From contig JAAZNJ010000035.1 in NCBI GenBank assembly GCA_012798335.1, positions 1-13,441 on the forward strand: a DNA stretch of 13,441 bases, given 5' to 3'. The DNA is from Candidatus Woesearchaeota archaeon. Its GTDB lineage: Archaea > Nanobdellota > Nanobdellia > Pacearchaeales > GW2011-AR1. Below, in pieces: positions 1 through 6,507 of the stretch. Below the pieces are notes generated by a model. That model saw nothing but the letters and a program-made list of their open reading frames with translations, was not told the origin of the DNA and searched no databases. The stretch's first letter is position 1; every line of letters begins with the position of its first letter. The position numbers and the translations under genes were made by a program.

Positions 1-68
1 AAGACTAAGGTTTATAAATCTTTCTTTATGTCATTACTTATTAGAGACAATCTTAAAAAAATAAGCTA

Positions 69-386
69 TTAATGAACTTTTTTATAATTTTTATAAAAAA
101 GACTTCTTGATGTTACTATAATAATAAATAAAAAGGTAAATAACAAAACATCACTTCTTAATATTAATGAGATTATTGAACCGATTGAAGAAAGATAAAT
201 AATAATCTTGAAATATGGTTTTCCTGGTTTAAGTTCTTCTTCTGTTTTTTTTGCTAAAAAATCTCCAATAAAAAAAGCTGAAATTAAGATGATTATCCCT
301 ATAATCATTTTGAGTGGAAAAGAAAGACTAAACGGAATAACAAATAAATTGTTATTAAAAATATTCAAATTTAATATTGAAAACAT
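69..386 (-). CDS. Small hydrophobic membrane protein, unknown function
   Basis: A 105-residue protein that I do not recognise. It is dominated by hydrophobic stretches: roughly residues 14-25, 27-41 (rich in Ile, ending GDFLAKK) and 60-95, separated by a short charged loop (KKTEEELKPGKPYFK, about 46-60). This suggests two or three membrane helices with a small charged loop and a basic C-terminal tail. The start is supported by an A/T-rich TATA-like box about 25 nt upstream on the same strand, implying a leaderless message. It is divergent from the dtdA gene, only 36 nt away. The overlapping plus-strand frame over the same bases has no such support. It is probably real, but the function is unknown. 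Confidence 0.55.
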   Translation of the reverse strand: MFSILNLNIFNNNLFVIPFSLSFPLKMIIGIIILISAFFIGDFLAKKTEEELKPGKPYFKIIIYLSSIGSIISLILRSDVLLFTFLFIIIVTSRSLFYKNYKKVH

Positions 387-393
387 AGTAAAA

Positions 394-420
394 TTTAATA
401 AACAAAGTTTTTATATTTAA
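394..420. promoter_or_regulatory. Divergent TATA boxes between the membrane protein gene and dtdA
   Basis: The plus strand has TTTAATAA at 394-401, centred about 26 nt before the dtdA start at 423. The minus strand has TTAAATATAAAAA at 408-420, about 27 nt before the divergent start at 386. This spacing matches archaeal TATA-to-start distance when transcription begins at the start codon. The call is by spacing and sequence only. Confidence 0.45.
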
Positions 421-422
421 TC

Positions 423-1214
423 ATGTATCAAAGGTATTTAATTGTAGCAAGCAAATTAGATTTGGCAGGAATTAATATAACAACCCAATTAAGCCAATTT
501 GGAAAATTTGATTTTTATTTAGTTGATAAAGAGATAATTTTTACAGAAAATCTTGATTTAGAAAGAATTAATCAGTACGATTTTATTATATTTGCTTCAA
601 AGCATCAGTCTGAAAAAAAGAGTAAAACTCTTTCATTGCATGCTCCTGGGAATTGGAGAACAGCAGATTATGGGGGGGTAATCGGGAAAACTTGTAAATC
701 TTCAGCATTATTCCAAAAACAATTGTTTGAAAAAATAAACAAAATATCTTCTGAATTTAATCTAAAAGAATACAATGTAACACTAGAATGTACTCATCAT
801 GGGCCTTTAATTAACAAACCTTGTGTTTTTGTTGAAATTGGGTCTACAGAAACCGAATGGAAAGACAGGAAAGCAGGATTTGTAATAGCAAAATCTATTT
901 ATGAAACAATGAATGAATTTAAAGAAAATCCTTATAATGAAATTGCAATAGGTATAGGAGGGCCTCATTATTGTCCTAATTTCAATAAGATTCAATTAAA
1001 TTCTAATATCGCTTTATCTCATATAATCCCCCAATATGTTTTTCCTTTGACAGAAGAAATGGTGAGAGAAGCAATAGAAAAGACAGATGAGGAAGTTGAT
1101 TTAATTTTAATAGATTGGAAAGGTCTTGGAAATTCAGAACAAAGAAGACAGATAATGGAAATTTTAGATAAATTCTTTTTACCAAAAAAAAGAACAAGTG
1201 AAATTGAAAAATAA
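423..1214 (+). CDS. dtdA: D-aminoacyl-tRNA deacylase, archaeal type
   Basis: Archaeal/plant-type D-aminoacyl-tRNA deacylase (DtdA/GEK1/DTD2 family). It hydrolyses D-amino acids wrongly attached to tRNA, and plant members also clear N-modified aminoacyl-tRNA. Length (263 aa) is near the family norm. Visible family signatures are ASKHQSE (58-64) followed by SLHAPGNW (71-78), THHGP (124-128), VEIGSTETEW (137-146) and GGPHY (179-183), ending with a conserved acidic/DWKGL segment near 230. The start is the first Met, directly ahead of the conserved first strand, with a TATA-like box 26 nt upstream and no ribosome-binding site. It is convergent with the dUTPase gene. Together with the ThrRS editing domain nearby, it represents aminoacyl-tRNA quality control. 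Recognition is strong. Confidence 0.93.
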   Translation: MYQRYLIVASKLDLAGINITTQLSQFGKFDFYLVDKEIIFTENLDLERINQYDFIIFASKHQSEKKSKTLSLHAPGNWRTADYGGVIGKTCKSSALFQKQLFEKINKISSEFNLKEYNVTLECTHHGPLINKPCVFVEIGSTETEWKDRKAGFVIAKSIYETMNEFKENPYNEIAIGIGGPHYCPNFNKIQLNSNIALSHIIPQYVFPLTEEMVREAIEKTDEEVDLILIDWKGLGNSEQRRQIMEILDKFFLPKKRTSEIEK

Positions 1215-1262
1215 AGATTCTTATTATTTTTACCTTTAATTAAAAATTTTTTAATCTTCTTT
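1215..1262. terminator. Possible convergent transcription-end region with T-rich runs on both strands
   Basis: The 36-nt gap between the convergent dtdA and dUTPase genes and the first bases of the latter are almost pure A/T, with TTATTATTTTTACC on the plus strand and an imperfect palindrome ATTAAAAATTTTTTAAT at 1238-1254. Archaeal RNA polymerase stops at T-runs, so this can serve both genes. The genome is so AT-rich that the signal is weak. Confidence 0.3.
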
Positions 1263-1835
1263 TATAAATTTTTTAAACTCTTTATCCAATTTTTCTAATT
1301 CTTTAATTCCTGTACTACCAAACCCTTTGTCTCCTCTTTCTGTACTTGAAAGTTCTTTAACTTCAATTATCTTAGGTTTTATTACAGGGATAATTATCAT
1401 TTGAGCAATTCTCATTCCTTGTTCAACATATCTTGTTTCTTCAGACAAATTTATTAGAAATATAGAAACTTCTCCTCTAAAACCAGGATCAAATGTTCCT
1501 GCTGCAGTATGAACACCCATCTTTGTAACAATTCCTGCTCTATCTCTTATTAAACCAACGCATCCTTCTGGAATTTCAATAATAATCCCTGTCTTAACTT
1601 CTTTCTGTTCTCCTGGAAAAAGTTTTATTGATTCATTAGCTCTTAAATCAAATCCAACATCGCTGTCATAAAGATAAGAAGGTAATCCTATTTTCTTGTC
1701 AATTCTTTTTACTTTTATAACAGTCTGATCTTTTTTATTTTTTATAATATCATTATCTGAAATTTTTTCTTTGAATTTATGATTATTTATTTTTTTAATC
1801 TTAGTCTTATTTTTCTTTAGAATTTTTTTTGCCAT
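1251..1835 (-). CDS. dut: dUTP diphosphatase (trimeric dUTPase family) with Lys-rich N-terminal extension
   Basis: Homotrimeric dUTPase that converts dUTP to dUMP and pyrophosphate, keeping uracil out of DNA and supplying dUMP. All five family motifs are in order: I DSDVGFDLRA (57-66), II RDRAGIVTKMG (97-107), III GTFDPGFRGEV (113-123), IV GMRIAQ (140-145) and a C-terminal V-like RGDKGFGSTG (167-176), the glycine-rich arm that closes over the active site. Motif III has Phe where the usual enzyme has a Tyr stacking on the base. About 36 residues of Lys/Asn-rich sequence precede the core, making it longer (194 aa) than the usual 140-155. The start is supported by GAGGGG three bases upstream, one of the few ribosome-binding sites here. 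The dCTP deaminase branch is a less likely alternative. Confidence 0.9.
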   Translation of the reverse strand: MAKKILKKNKTKIKKINNHKFKEKISDNDIIKNKKDQTVIKVKRIDKKIGLPSYLYDSDVGFDLRANESIKLFPGEQKEVKTGIIIEIPEGCVGLIRDRAGIVTKMGVHTAAGTFDPGFRGEVSIFLINLSEETRYVEQGMRIAQMIIIPVIKPKIIEVKELSSTERGDKGFGSTGIKELEKLDKEFKKFIKED

Positions 1836-1837
1836 TT

Positions 1838-1843
1838 CCCCTC
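1838..1843 (-). promoter_or_regulatory. Ribosome-binding site of the dUTPase gene
   Basis: GAGGGG reads on the minus strand just before the ATG at 1835. It stands out because most genes in the window have none. It implies a transcript with a leader, possibly from the TATA-like TTTTAAAT at 1889-1896 (minus strand). Confidence 0.5.
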
Positions 1844-1932
1844 TTTTGTATATATTTATAATTTATATCTTAACTAAAAAATGTAACTATTTAAAATTAT
1901 CTTTAATTTTATTAAAATTCTTATTTTATTTT

Positions 1933-2325
1933 TTATTCACTAAAATCAAACTCTCTTGTTAATCTTTCTCTTTCTTCAACTTCACTAAAATATCTTTTTA
2001 TATTCAAGAAATCCTCATCATTGTTATAATCTTTATAATGATTTTTATATATTAAAATTTCTTTTCTTAGTGGATCCAAATCATTTTTAGAAGAGACATT
2101 ATCAATTAAATAATTTAATGCAAATTTTGCATAATTTTGAACCTCCCTTTTATGACTAGGGTAATCAGAATTATACTCCCAAATCCCATTTATTAAAAGG
2201 TAAACATCTCCCTTATTTTGAATATTTTTCATTAAAAAATCAAATTCTTCAATTCTTAATTCTCTACATTTTTCTTCAGAAATTTCTGCTTCCAAACAAT
2301 TTTTTCTTTTTATTGTATTATGCAT
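1933..2325 (-). CDS. Hypothetical charged helical protein, 130 aa
   Basis: Not recognised. It is highly charged, rich in Glu/Lys/Asp/Asn and aromatic residues, and has no signal peptide or membrane segment. The pattern suggests an all-helical soluble protein: helices around residues 12-36 (EEKCRELRIEEFDFLMKNIQ), 60-78, 84-97 and 103-125, ending in a strongly charged EEREREL-like run. Two Cys (10 and 20) are not arranged as a metal site. The start is supported by TTTATATA at 2347-2354 on the minus strand, 25 nt upstream. It stands alone between dut and thrS, each with its own promoter. No function is proposed. Confidence 0.65.
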   Translation of the reverse strand: MHNTIKRKNCLEAEISEEKCRELRIEEFDFLMKNIQNKGDVYLLINGIWEYNSDYPSHKREVQNYAKFALNYLIDNVSSKNDLDPLRKEILIYKNHYKDYNNDEDFLNIKRYFSEVEERERLTREFDFSE

Positions 2326-2346
2326 TTTTAATAAAAAAATAAAGAG

Positions 2347-2354
2347 TATATAAA
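2347..2354 (-). promoter_or_regulatory. TATA box of the 130-aa hypothetical gene
   Basis: TTTATATA on the minus strand, centred 25 nt before the ATG at 2325. This fits an archaeal promoter giving a leaderless transcript. Confidence 0.5.
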
Positions 2355-2443
2355 GATTATTAAAAAAGAAGATATATATTTTACAAATATAACCAGAAGA
2401 TTATAATATTTATAATCACGATATTTATAAGTAAGACAAAGAT

Positions 2444-4180
2444 TTAAAGTCTTTCTTTGATTTCTTTATCAATTTTTTCTATAAAATTCTTAAGTTCAAA
2501 ATTTTCTATTTTATTATTTCCTTTAATTCTAACAGCAATCTTATTTTCTTTTTCTTCTTTATCACCTATAACAATTATATAAGGAATTCTCATAATTTCT
2601 GCTTCTTTTACTTTTGATTGTAATGTTGTTTGCTTAAAATCATAATCAATTCTTAAGTTAGGAATTGCTTCTTTTATTTCATTAAAAATTTTTTGAGAAT
2701 ATTCAATATTTCTATCTGTAAAATTTAAAATTCTAATCTGAATTGGGGCAAGCCAAGTAGGGAATCTTCCATTTGTTGATTCTATAAGGATTCCTATAAA
2801 TCTTTCTAAACTACCATAAATAACCCTATGCAACATTACTGGTCTCTTTTTTATATTATCTTTATCTGTATATTCTAATTCAAATCTTTCAGGCATTGAG
2901 AAATCTAATTGTATTGTTGATAATTGCCAAGTTCTATTCAAAGAGTCTCTTGCATGAAAATCTATCTTTGGACCATAAAAAGCACCATCTCCTTTATTCA
3001 CTTTATAACTTACTTTATTTTTTTTCAGAACATTTTCTAAAGTTGTTTCTGCTAAATCCCACATTTCATCACTTCCAATTCTTTTTTCTGGCCTTGTTGA
3101 CAATTCTATATGATCAAAAGTTAAATTAAATTTTTTGTAAAATTTATCAATTAACTTCATAATATTTTCAACTTCTTCTTCAATTTGTTCCTCTTTACAA
3201 AAAATATGAGCATCATCTTGAGTGAATTGTATCACTCTAAATAAACCAGATAAGACTCCTGATAATTCTACTCTATGAACAATTCCTATCTCTCCAACTC
3301 TTAAAGGTAATTCTTTATAACTTTTAGGTTTAGATTTAAATACAAGCATTCCTCCAGGGCAATTCATAGGTTTTACTAAAAATTTTCTTCCTTCATATTC
3401 TGTTGAAAAATTATTTTCTTTATATTTTTCCCAATGCCCTGAAATCTGCCATAATTTTTTATCCATAATCTGAGGTGTTGAAATCTCTTGATAACCTGCT
3501 TTTCTATGTTCTTCTCTCCAAAAATTTATTAATTCATTTCTTAAAATTAATCCGTTATTATGCCAAAAAACCATACCAGGAGCAACCTCTGAAAAAGAGA
3601 ATAAATCCATCTGCTGCCCGATTATTCTATGGTCATTATCAGCTAATTTAGAACTATCAAGCTTTGTTTTTGAAATCTCTTTCAATAATTTTTTATAATC
3701 ATAAACTTCTTCTACATTTATTTTTTTAATTTCTTTTTTCTCTTCCTCTTTAAAATCATCAAAAGTTATTTCTCTACTTAATTCACTAAGAGGATGACCT
3801 TTAACTTTAAGCTCAAATTCTTTATAATAACCAAAAGGCGCTCTTGTCACTTGAAACTCTTTGCTTAATTCTTTTTCCGCTTGTTTTAAAATTTCAACTG
3901 CTAAATCAGCAGAAGCTAAATCTCTGGATAGATGAGCATAAGGATAAAGAACAATTCTCTCTGCTTTTACTTGATTCATTACATCTTTAATATTTTCAAC
4001 AAGTTTTTTAACAATTTCATCAACATTAAAATCTCTTTTTTCTACTGCTGTCAAAACAACTAAGGCTTCTTTAACTAAATGTTCTTGTTTTTCTTTTTCA
4101 GAAAGTTCTTCTACATTTTTTAATGCTTTTTTTAATGCCTTAAACTTTATATAATCACAGTGTAATAACAATATTTTCAT
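2444..4180 (-). CDS. thrS: Threonyl-tRNA synthetase, archaeal form with N-terminal editing domain
   Basis: Class II synthetase that charges tRNA-Thr. Residues 1 to about 140 form the archaeal-specific DTD-like editing domain that removes mischarged Ser, with MKILLLHCDY at the start, YPYAHLSRDL (79-88), RAPFGYYKEF (113-122) and KGHPLSELSR (127-136). The catalytic core runs from about 190 to 475. Zinc ligands are C274 in MNCPGGM, H325 in DDAHIFC and H451 in MLHRV. Motif 2 is VHRVELSG (301-308) and motif 3 is GSLERFIGILIE (456-467). The C-terminal anticodon-binding domain begins near LAPIQIRIL (477). At 578 aa it is slightly shorter than typical archaeal enzymes (about 620). The start fits both the editing-domain alignment and a TATA box 25 nt upstream. 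Identity is certain. Confidence 0.97.
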   Translation of the reverse strand: MKILLLHCDYIKFKALKKALKNVEELSEKEKQEHLVKEALVVLTAVEKRDFNVDEIVKKLVENIKDVMNQVKAERIVLYPYAHLSRDLASADLAVEILKQAEKELSKEFQVTRAPFGYYKEFELKVKGHPLSELSREITFDDFKEEEKKEIKKINVEEVYDYKKLLKEISKTKLDSSKLADNDHRIIGQQMDLFSFSEVAPGMVFWHNNGLILRNELINFWREEHRKAGYQEISTPQIMDKKLWQISGHWEKYKENNFSTEYEGRKFLVKPMNCPGGMLVFKSKPKSYKELPLRVGEIGIVHRVELSGVLSGLFRVIQFTQDDAHIFCKEEQIEEEVENIMKLIDKFYKKFNLTFDHIELSTRPEKRIGSDEMWDLAETTLENVLKKNKVSYKVNKGDGAFYGPKIDFHARDSLNRTWQLSTIQLDFSMPERFELEYTDKDNIKKRPVMLHRVIYGSLERFIGILIESTNGRFPTWLAPIQIRILNFTDRNIEYSQKIFNEIKEAIPNLRIDYDFKQTTLQSKVKEAEIMRIPYIIVIGDKEEKENKIAVRIKGNNKIENFELKNFIEKIDKEIKERL

Positions 4181-4200
4181 ATTTTTTATAAAATTCTCTA

Positions 4201-4209
4201 ATTTATAAA
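4201..4209 (-). promoter_or_regulatory. TATA box of thrS
   Basis: TTTATAAAT on the minus strand, centred 25 nt before the thrS ATG at 4180. This implies a leaderless message and a monocistronic start. I saw no T-box-like leader, as expected for an archaeon. Confidence 0.5.
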
Positions 4210-4279
4210 GATTTAGAATTAATTTTTACAACTTTAATATAAATAGATTGATTAAAATTTAATATTCTTAGCATAAAGT

Positions 4280-4504
4280 TCATTTGTATTTTTGTAAATT
4301 CTCTTTTCTACCATCTTTTTCTAATTTGTTTACAAATATGATTTTATTACATTTTTCACATTTGTAAAATCTTAATATTCTTGCTTTAGAATTCTTACCA
4401 AAAGGATAATTTTTACGTGTAACTAGTTTAGCTTTACCACCACAGGGACAATTAATACTTTTTTCAAGGAAGTTGTTTTTATTTTTTTCTAAATATTTTT
4501 TCAT
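4280..4504 (-). CDS. Small zinc-ribbon protein, 74 aa
   Basis: A small basic protein with one predicted zinc ribbon: a CPCGG knuckle at residues 19-23 (C19, C21) and a CEKC knuckle (C49, C52), separated by 27 residues with KARILRFYKCEKC-like strands. The fold class is common in archaeal RNA- or DNA-binding and ribosome-associated small proteins, but I cannot assign this to a named family. N- and C-termini are Lys-rich, consistent with nucleic-acid binding. There is no clear ribosome-binding site or strong TATA box. The Cys pattern makes it convincing despite its size. Confidence 0.65.
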   Translation of the reverse strand: MKKYLEKNKNNFLEKSINCPCGGKAKLVTRKNYPFGKNSKARILRFYKCEKCNKIIFVNKLEKDGRKENLQKYK

Positions 4505-4647
4505 TTTTTAAAAGATAAAAGAAAAAGCATACATATTCAAAATAATCTTTAACTTAAATCAATATATTTTTGAAATAGAGTCTGTTTATAAACCCTTGCC
4601 TAAAAAACTTGTTTAATCTTTTATGATAATCTTTTTTATTATATCCC

Positions 4648-5016
4648 TTATTTTTTAAGAAGTTGCTCAATTGTTGTAATTGTTGCAAAACCTACTCCTC
4701 CAAATAAGAGAGTATTATAAGCAATTAAAGCAAGATTTCCGAGAAAAGCTTTATTAGAATATTTGTTTATTCTTTTTTCTACCTCAATTTTATTGTTTAT
4801 CTCTTCAAAATCCTTTTTTGAATTATGTTTATCTTGTGAATATAACCAATGATTATACACTATTAACCCCGAATTGCATCTATCCATATAATTTTTAACC
4901 CCCTTTATGGGAAGAAAGTCTTCTTTTCTAAAATGATAAGCTCTTTTTACTTTTTCTTCTAATTTTCTTGGAATTCTATACTCATTTGAGGTTTCATTTA
5001 AGTTTTTTTGATTCAT
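4648..5016 (-). CDS. Hypothetical protein with C-terminal membrane segment, 122 aa
   Basis: Not recognised. Residues 1-85 are charged and soluble-looking (a Lys/Arg/Glu-rich helix around 15-35, then an aromatic segment VYNHWLYSQDKH near 53-64). Residues about 92-116 are hydrophobic (FLGNLALIAYNTLLFGGVGF) and followed by a short basic tail. This is the layout of a tail-anchored or single-pass protein with most of its mass in the cytoplasm. A weak TATA-like CTTAAAAAT on the minus strand at 5037-5045 lies 25 nt before the start. It is the last gene before the tRNA-Ser integration boundary. Confidence 0.5.
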   Translation of the reverse strand: MNQKNLNETSNEYRIPRKLEEKVKRAYHFRKEDFLPIKGVKNYMDRCNSGLIVYNHWLYSQDKHNSKKDFEEINNKIEVEKRINKYSNKAFLGNLALIAYNTLLFGGVGFATITTIEQLLKK

Positions 5017-5106
5017 ATTATTAAAATCATCTTTTCATTTTTAAGGATTATTGTATTTTAAGCTATATTATTTTACATTAATCAGGATTTTATTAAATTA
5101 CAAAAC

Positions 5107-5138
5107 TAAAAGAATATAACCTATTAAAAGAATACAAC
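5107..5138. repeat. Short tandem-like direct repeat TAAAAGAATAYAAC
   Basis: TAAAAGAATATAAC at 5107-5120 is repeated as TAAAAGAATACAAC at 5125-5138, with 13 of 14 bases identical and an 18-nt period. It could be an operator-like pair or a chance event in AT-rich DNA. Confidence 0.35.
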
Positions 5139-5238
5139 TTAAAGTATCCTTTTATTTATAATCAAAAGAGATTTCTCTATAATTCTTTCTTTATGACAAT
5201 ATATGATGGTAAATAAGAAGAAACAAAAAACAATAAGA

Positions 5239-5246
5239 TTTAAATT
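5239..5246 (+). promoter_or_regulatory. TATA box of tRNA-Ser
   Basis: TTTAAATT about 33 nt before the mature tRNA 5' end, which would give a start a few bases ahead of the tRNA. The assignment is by position only. Confidence 0.35.
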
Positions 5247-5275
5247 CTATCTCCTTTTTTATATTTTATAGATTT

Positions 5276-5481
5276 GCCCACGTCGCATAGTGGTATTGCA
5301 GCGGATTGCTAATGATGAGAACCAAAGGTTCCTCACACCTCCCACGAGGAAAGAGGACCAAAGTCCTCCTTCACAGTCTCTCTTAAGAAGAAAGATAAAA
5401 AATAATCTTTTTAAGGAAAAAAGTGAAATGGTGAAAATCCGCGCCCTTCGGGGCCCGCAGGTTCGATTCCTGCCGTGGGCG
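5276..5481 (+). tRNA. tRNA-Ser(GCT) with a 125-nt intron
   Basis: Complete class II tRNA once the intron is removed (81 nt). The acceptor stem GCCCACG (5276-5282) pairs with CGTGGGC (5474-5480), and the discriminator is G73 (5481) as in archaeal tRNA-Ser. The 3-bp D stem GCA/TGC has a TAGTGGTAT loop. The anticodon stem GCGGA (5301-5305) pairs with TCCGC (5438-5442), with loop TTGCTA|A and anticodon GCT at 5308-5310, reading AGC/AGT. The long variable arm is GCCC-TTCG-GGGC (5443-5454). The T arm is GCAGG-TTCGATT-CCTGC (5457-5473). CCA is not encoded. The gene's 3' end is the apparent integration point of the downstream element. Confidence 0.95.
5312..5436 (+). other. tRNA-Ser intron at 37/38 with bulge-helix-bulge boundary and internal hairpins
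   Basis: Boundaries come from the mature fold. The splice site is explained by a central 4-bp helix TTGC (5306-5309) with GTGA (5431-5434, including two G-T pairs), flanked by 3-nt bulges TAA (5310-5312) and AAA (5435-5437), the target of the archaeal splicing endonuclease. The outer helix beyond the 5' bulge is weak, so the motif is relaxed. Inside are three hairpins: 5316-5335 (TGAGAACC/GGTTCCTCA, loop AAA, one bulged C), 5353-5368 (GAGGAC/GTCCTC, loop CAAA) and 5382-5415 (CTTAA..AAAGAT/ATCTTTTTAAG). The first two share the GAGRACCAAAG core. At 125 nt it is long for an archaeal tRNA intron. Confidence 0.85.
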
Positions 5482-5483
5482 TG
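5475..5483 (+). repeat. Candidate left attachment repeat at the tRNA 3' end
   Basis: GTGGGCGTG spans the last acceptor bases, the discriminator and two bases beyond. The identical 9-mer recurs in the same orientation at 13433-13441. The position at a tRNA 3' end beside an integrase-like remnant is the usual site of archaeal tyrosine-recombinase integration. The full repeat length cannot be judged because the second copy runs into the window edge. Confidence 0.4.
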
Positions 5484-5513
5484 ACGCCATCTTGGTCATT
5501 TTCATGGGCGGTC
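5483..5513 (+). repeat. GC-richer imperfect dyad after tRNA-Ser (left copy of an inverted pair)
   Basis: Arms GACGCCAT (5483-5490) and ATGGGCGGTC (5504-5513) surround a 13-nt spacer. A related dyad in opposite orientation lies at 13393-13426 with the same 13-nt spacer length and the same GACCGCCCAT arm. It could be a recombinase binding site, a structured RNA element or an operator. It is much GC-richer than its surroundings. Confidence 0.5.
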
Positions 5514-5571
5514 AGCCTTTGGATGGAATTTGTCCATATTCTTTTTTAAACTGGAAAAAGGAGACTGCACA

Positions 5572-5691
5572 ATGAAGATTGACCCTTACAAACATAAAAA
5601 GAAAGGTACCTTGCCTGGAAAAATTCGCTTAATGGGGCTATTTCTTAGGTTTCTGAGGCAAATTATAAGACAAAGCAGATCTCTAGCTTAA
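5572..5691 (+). pseudogene. Frameshifted N-terminal remnant of a tyrosine recombinase (integrase)
   Basis: An ATG preceded by GGAG (5560-5563) starts a frame reading MKIDPYKHKK. This then runs as a 39-residue basic frame to TAA at 5689. Shifting frame at about 5602 instead gives RYLAWKNSLNGAIS, a stop, then VSEANYK. Joined, MKIDPYKHK-RYLAWK...SEAN is the pattern I associate with the N-terminal SAM-like domain of archaeal tyrosine-type integrases (W-K..., then an IS/SE-x-N turn). The catalytic R-H-R-Y part is absent and the remnant runs into the 3' end of the opposing nucleoside hydrolase gene. Location directly after a tRNA supports this. The alternative is a genuine 39-aa basic peptide. The assignment relies on memory of the family pattern. 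Confidence 0.5.
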
Positions 5692-6507
5692 GATTCTTTT
5701 AATAAAAAAAGGTATGAATTCTTTGTTTACTTCTTTGATTACCCTTATATTTTTTGCTTCTTTTTTTTCTTCTAAAATTCCGTCATCACTAATAGATAAT
5801 CTTAGGTATTCAGTTTTAAAAAGAGACTCATCGTAAGAGGCATAAACTGCTAAAGGATCGTGCAATATTGGCTTTTTGAAATCAATATTATAATTTTTAT
5901 ATAAAAATTTCCTCATATCATTTAGATGTTTATTTAATAGTATGGACGTTTCTTTTTTATTTTTTTTTATTTTAGTTATATTTTCCTCATTTAATTCTAA
6001 ATCCCATGTAACATCTAAGGGCACTAAAAGTATGTTCAAATTACTATTAAAAACCTTTTTTGTAGCATCTAAATCACAATTGAAATTCCATTCTTTAACC
6101 TTTTTTTTTTCTCCAGAATAAGTCGTATTAATAGATCCGCCCATAATTATTACATTCTTAAATTTAAATCCTTGGTCTAAAAAAAAAGCCAGGTTAGATA
6201 ATGCTCCTATAGAGATATAAGTTAATTCTTCATCTTTAAAAAAGTCTGTGTTCTCTTGGAGAGGCTCAGTTTTAGTATCCTTATTACAAATATCGGTTGT
6301 TAAAAATCCTTTTTTTGTATCAATTCCATAAAAAATAGGAATATTTTTAGTAAATGCCCCAACTATCTTTGCTTTTTTTTCTGGTTCTGAATTGTTTGTG
6401 ATAATTGCTTTTATTTTTATTTCGGGGGAGTTTAATGCTAAGACTAAAGCATAAGCATCGTCGATATCTGAACCAATATCTGTATCTATTATTATTTGTT
6501 TAGACAT
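5683..6507 (-). CDS. Inosine-uridine-type nucleoside hydrolase
   Basis: Ribonucleoside hydrolase family enzyme (nucleoside + water to free base + ribose). The metal/ribose-binding N-terminus reads DTDIGSDIDDAYAL (residues 8-21), the Asp-rich family signature. Also visible are SIGALSNLAFFL then VIIMGGS near the middle, WNFNCDLDA (the N-x-D segment), VPLDVTWDLEL, and HDPLAVYA near residue 212, holding the late His-Asp pair. At 274 aa it is a little shorter than the usual 300-330. It is the third gene of the leftward operon, and its start overlaps the end of the phosphoribosyltransferase-like gene by 8 nt, implying coupled translation. It could supply a free base to the neighbouring phosphoribosyltransferases or cleave a specific nucleoside. 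Substrate is not predictable. Confidence 0.9.
   Translation of the reverse strand: MSKQIIIDTDIGSDIDDAYALVLALNSPEIKIKAIITNNSEPEKKAKIVGAFTKNIPIFYGIDTKKGFLTTDICNKDTKTEPLQENTDFFKDEELTYISIGALSNLAFFLDQGFKFKNVIIMGGSINTTYSGEKKKVKEWNFNCDLDATKKVFNSNLNILLVPLDVTWDLELNEENITKIKKNKKETSILLNKHLNDMRKFLYKNYNIDFKKPILHDPLAVYASYDESLFKTEYLRLSISDDGILEEKKEAKNIRVIKEVNKEFIPFFIKRILS

Larger units (their letters stand above)
5017..5275. other. Gene-free AT-rich stretch upstream of tRNA-Ser
   Basis: About 260 nt without a credible gene; the longest plus-strand frame I see is a few codons. It holds promoters for its neighbours and a short near-perfect direct repeat (5107-5138). A TATA-like TTTAAATT at 5239-5246 is placed to start tRNA transcription around 5268, leaving a short 5' leader for RNase P. 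Confidence 0.5.

Noticed and set aside
208..420. Plus-strand frame opposite the small membrane protein
   Set aside because: It is antisense to a frame with coherent hydrophobic segments and a well-placed promoter; low-complexity shadow.
2896..3129. Plus-strand frame inside thrS
   Set aside because: Antisense to the strongly conserved synthetase core; also true of the frames at 807-995, 1003-1197 and 8757-8978 within other clear genes.
5312..5318. C-box-like ATGATGA at the start of the tRNA intron, suggesting a box C/D guide RNA
   Set aside because: No CTGA D or D' box exists in the intron, and the same bases are used by the splice-site bulge and first hairpin.
5345..5353. GAGGAAAG in the intron, reminiscent of a conserved RNase P RNA segment
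   Set aside because: The rest of RNase P RNA is absent and the segment lies between two local hairpins.
5290..5484. 64-codon open frame across the tRNA-Ser gene
   Set aside because: It is made of tRNA exons plus the intron; the tRNA fold explains the sequence completely.
5572..5691. A functional 39-aa basic peptide gene
   Set aside because: The integrase-like pattern continues across a frame change, better explained by a broken gene; kept as the alternative.
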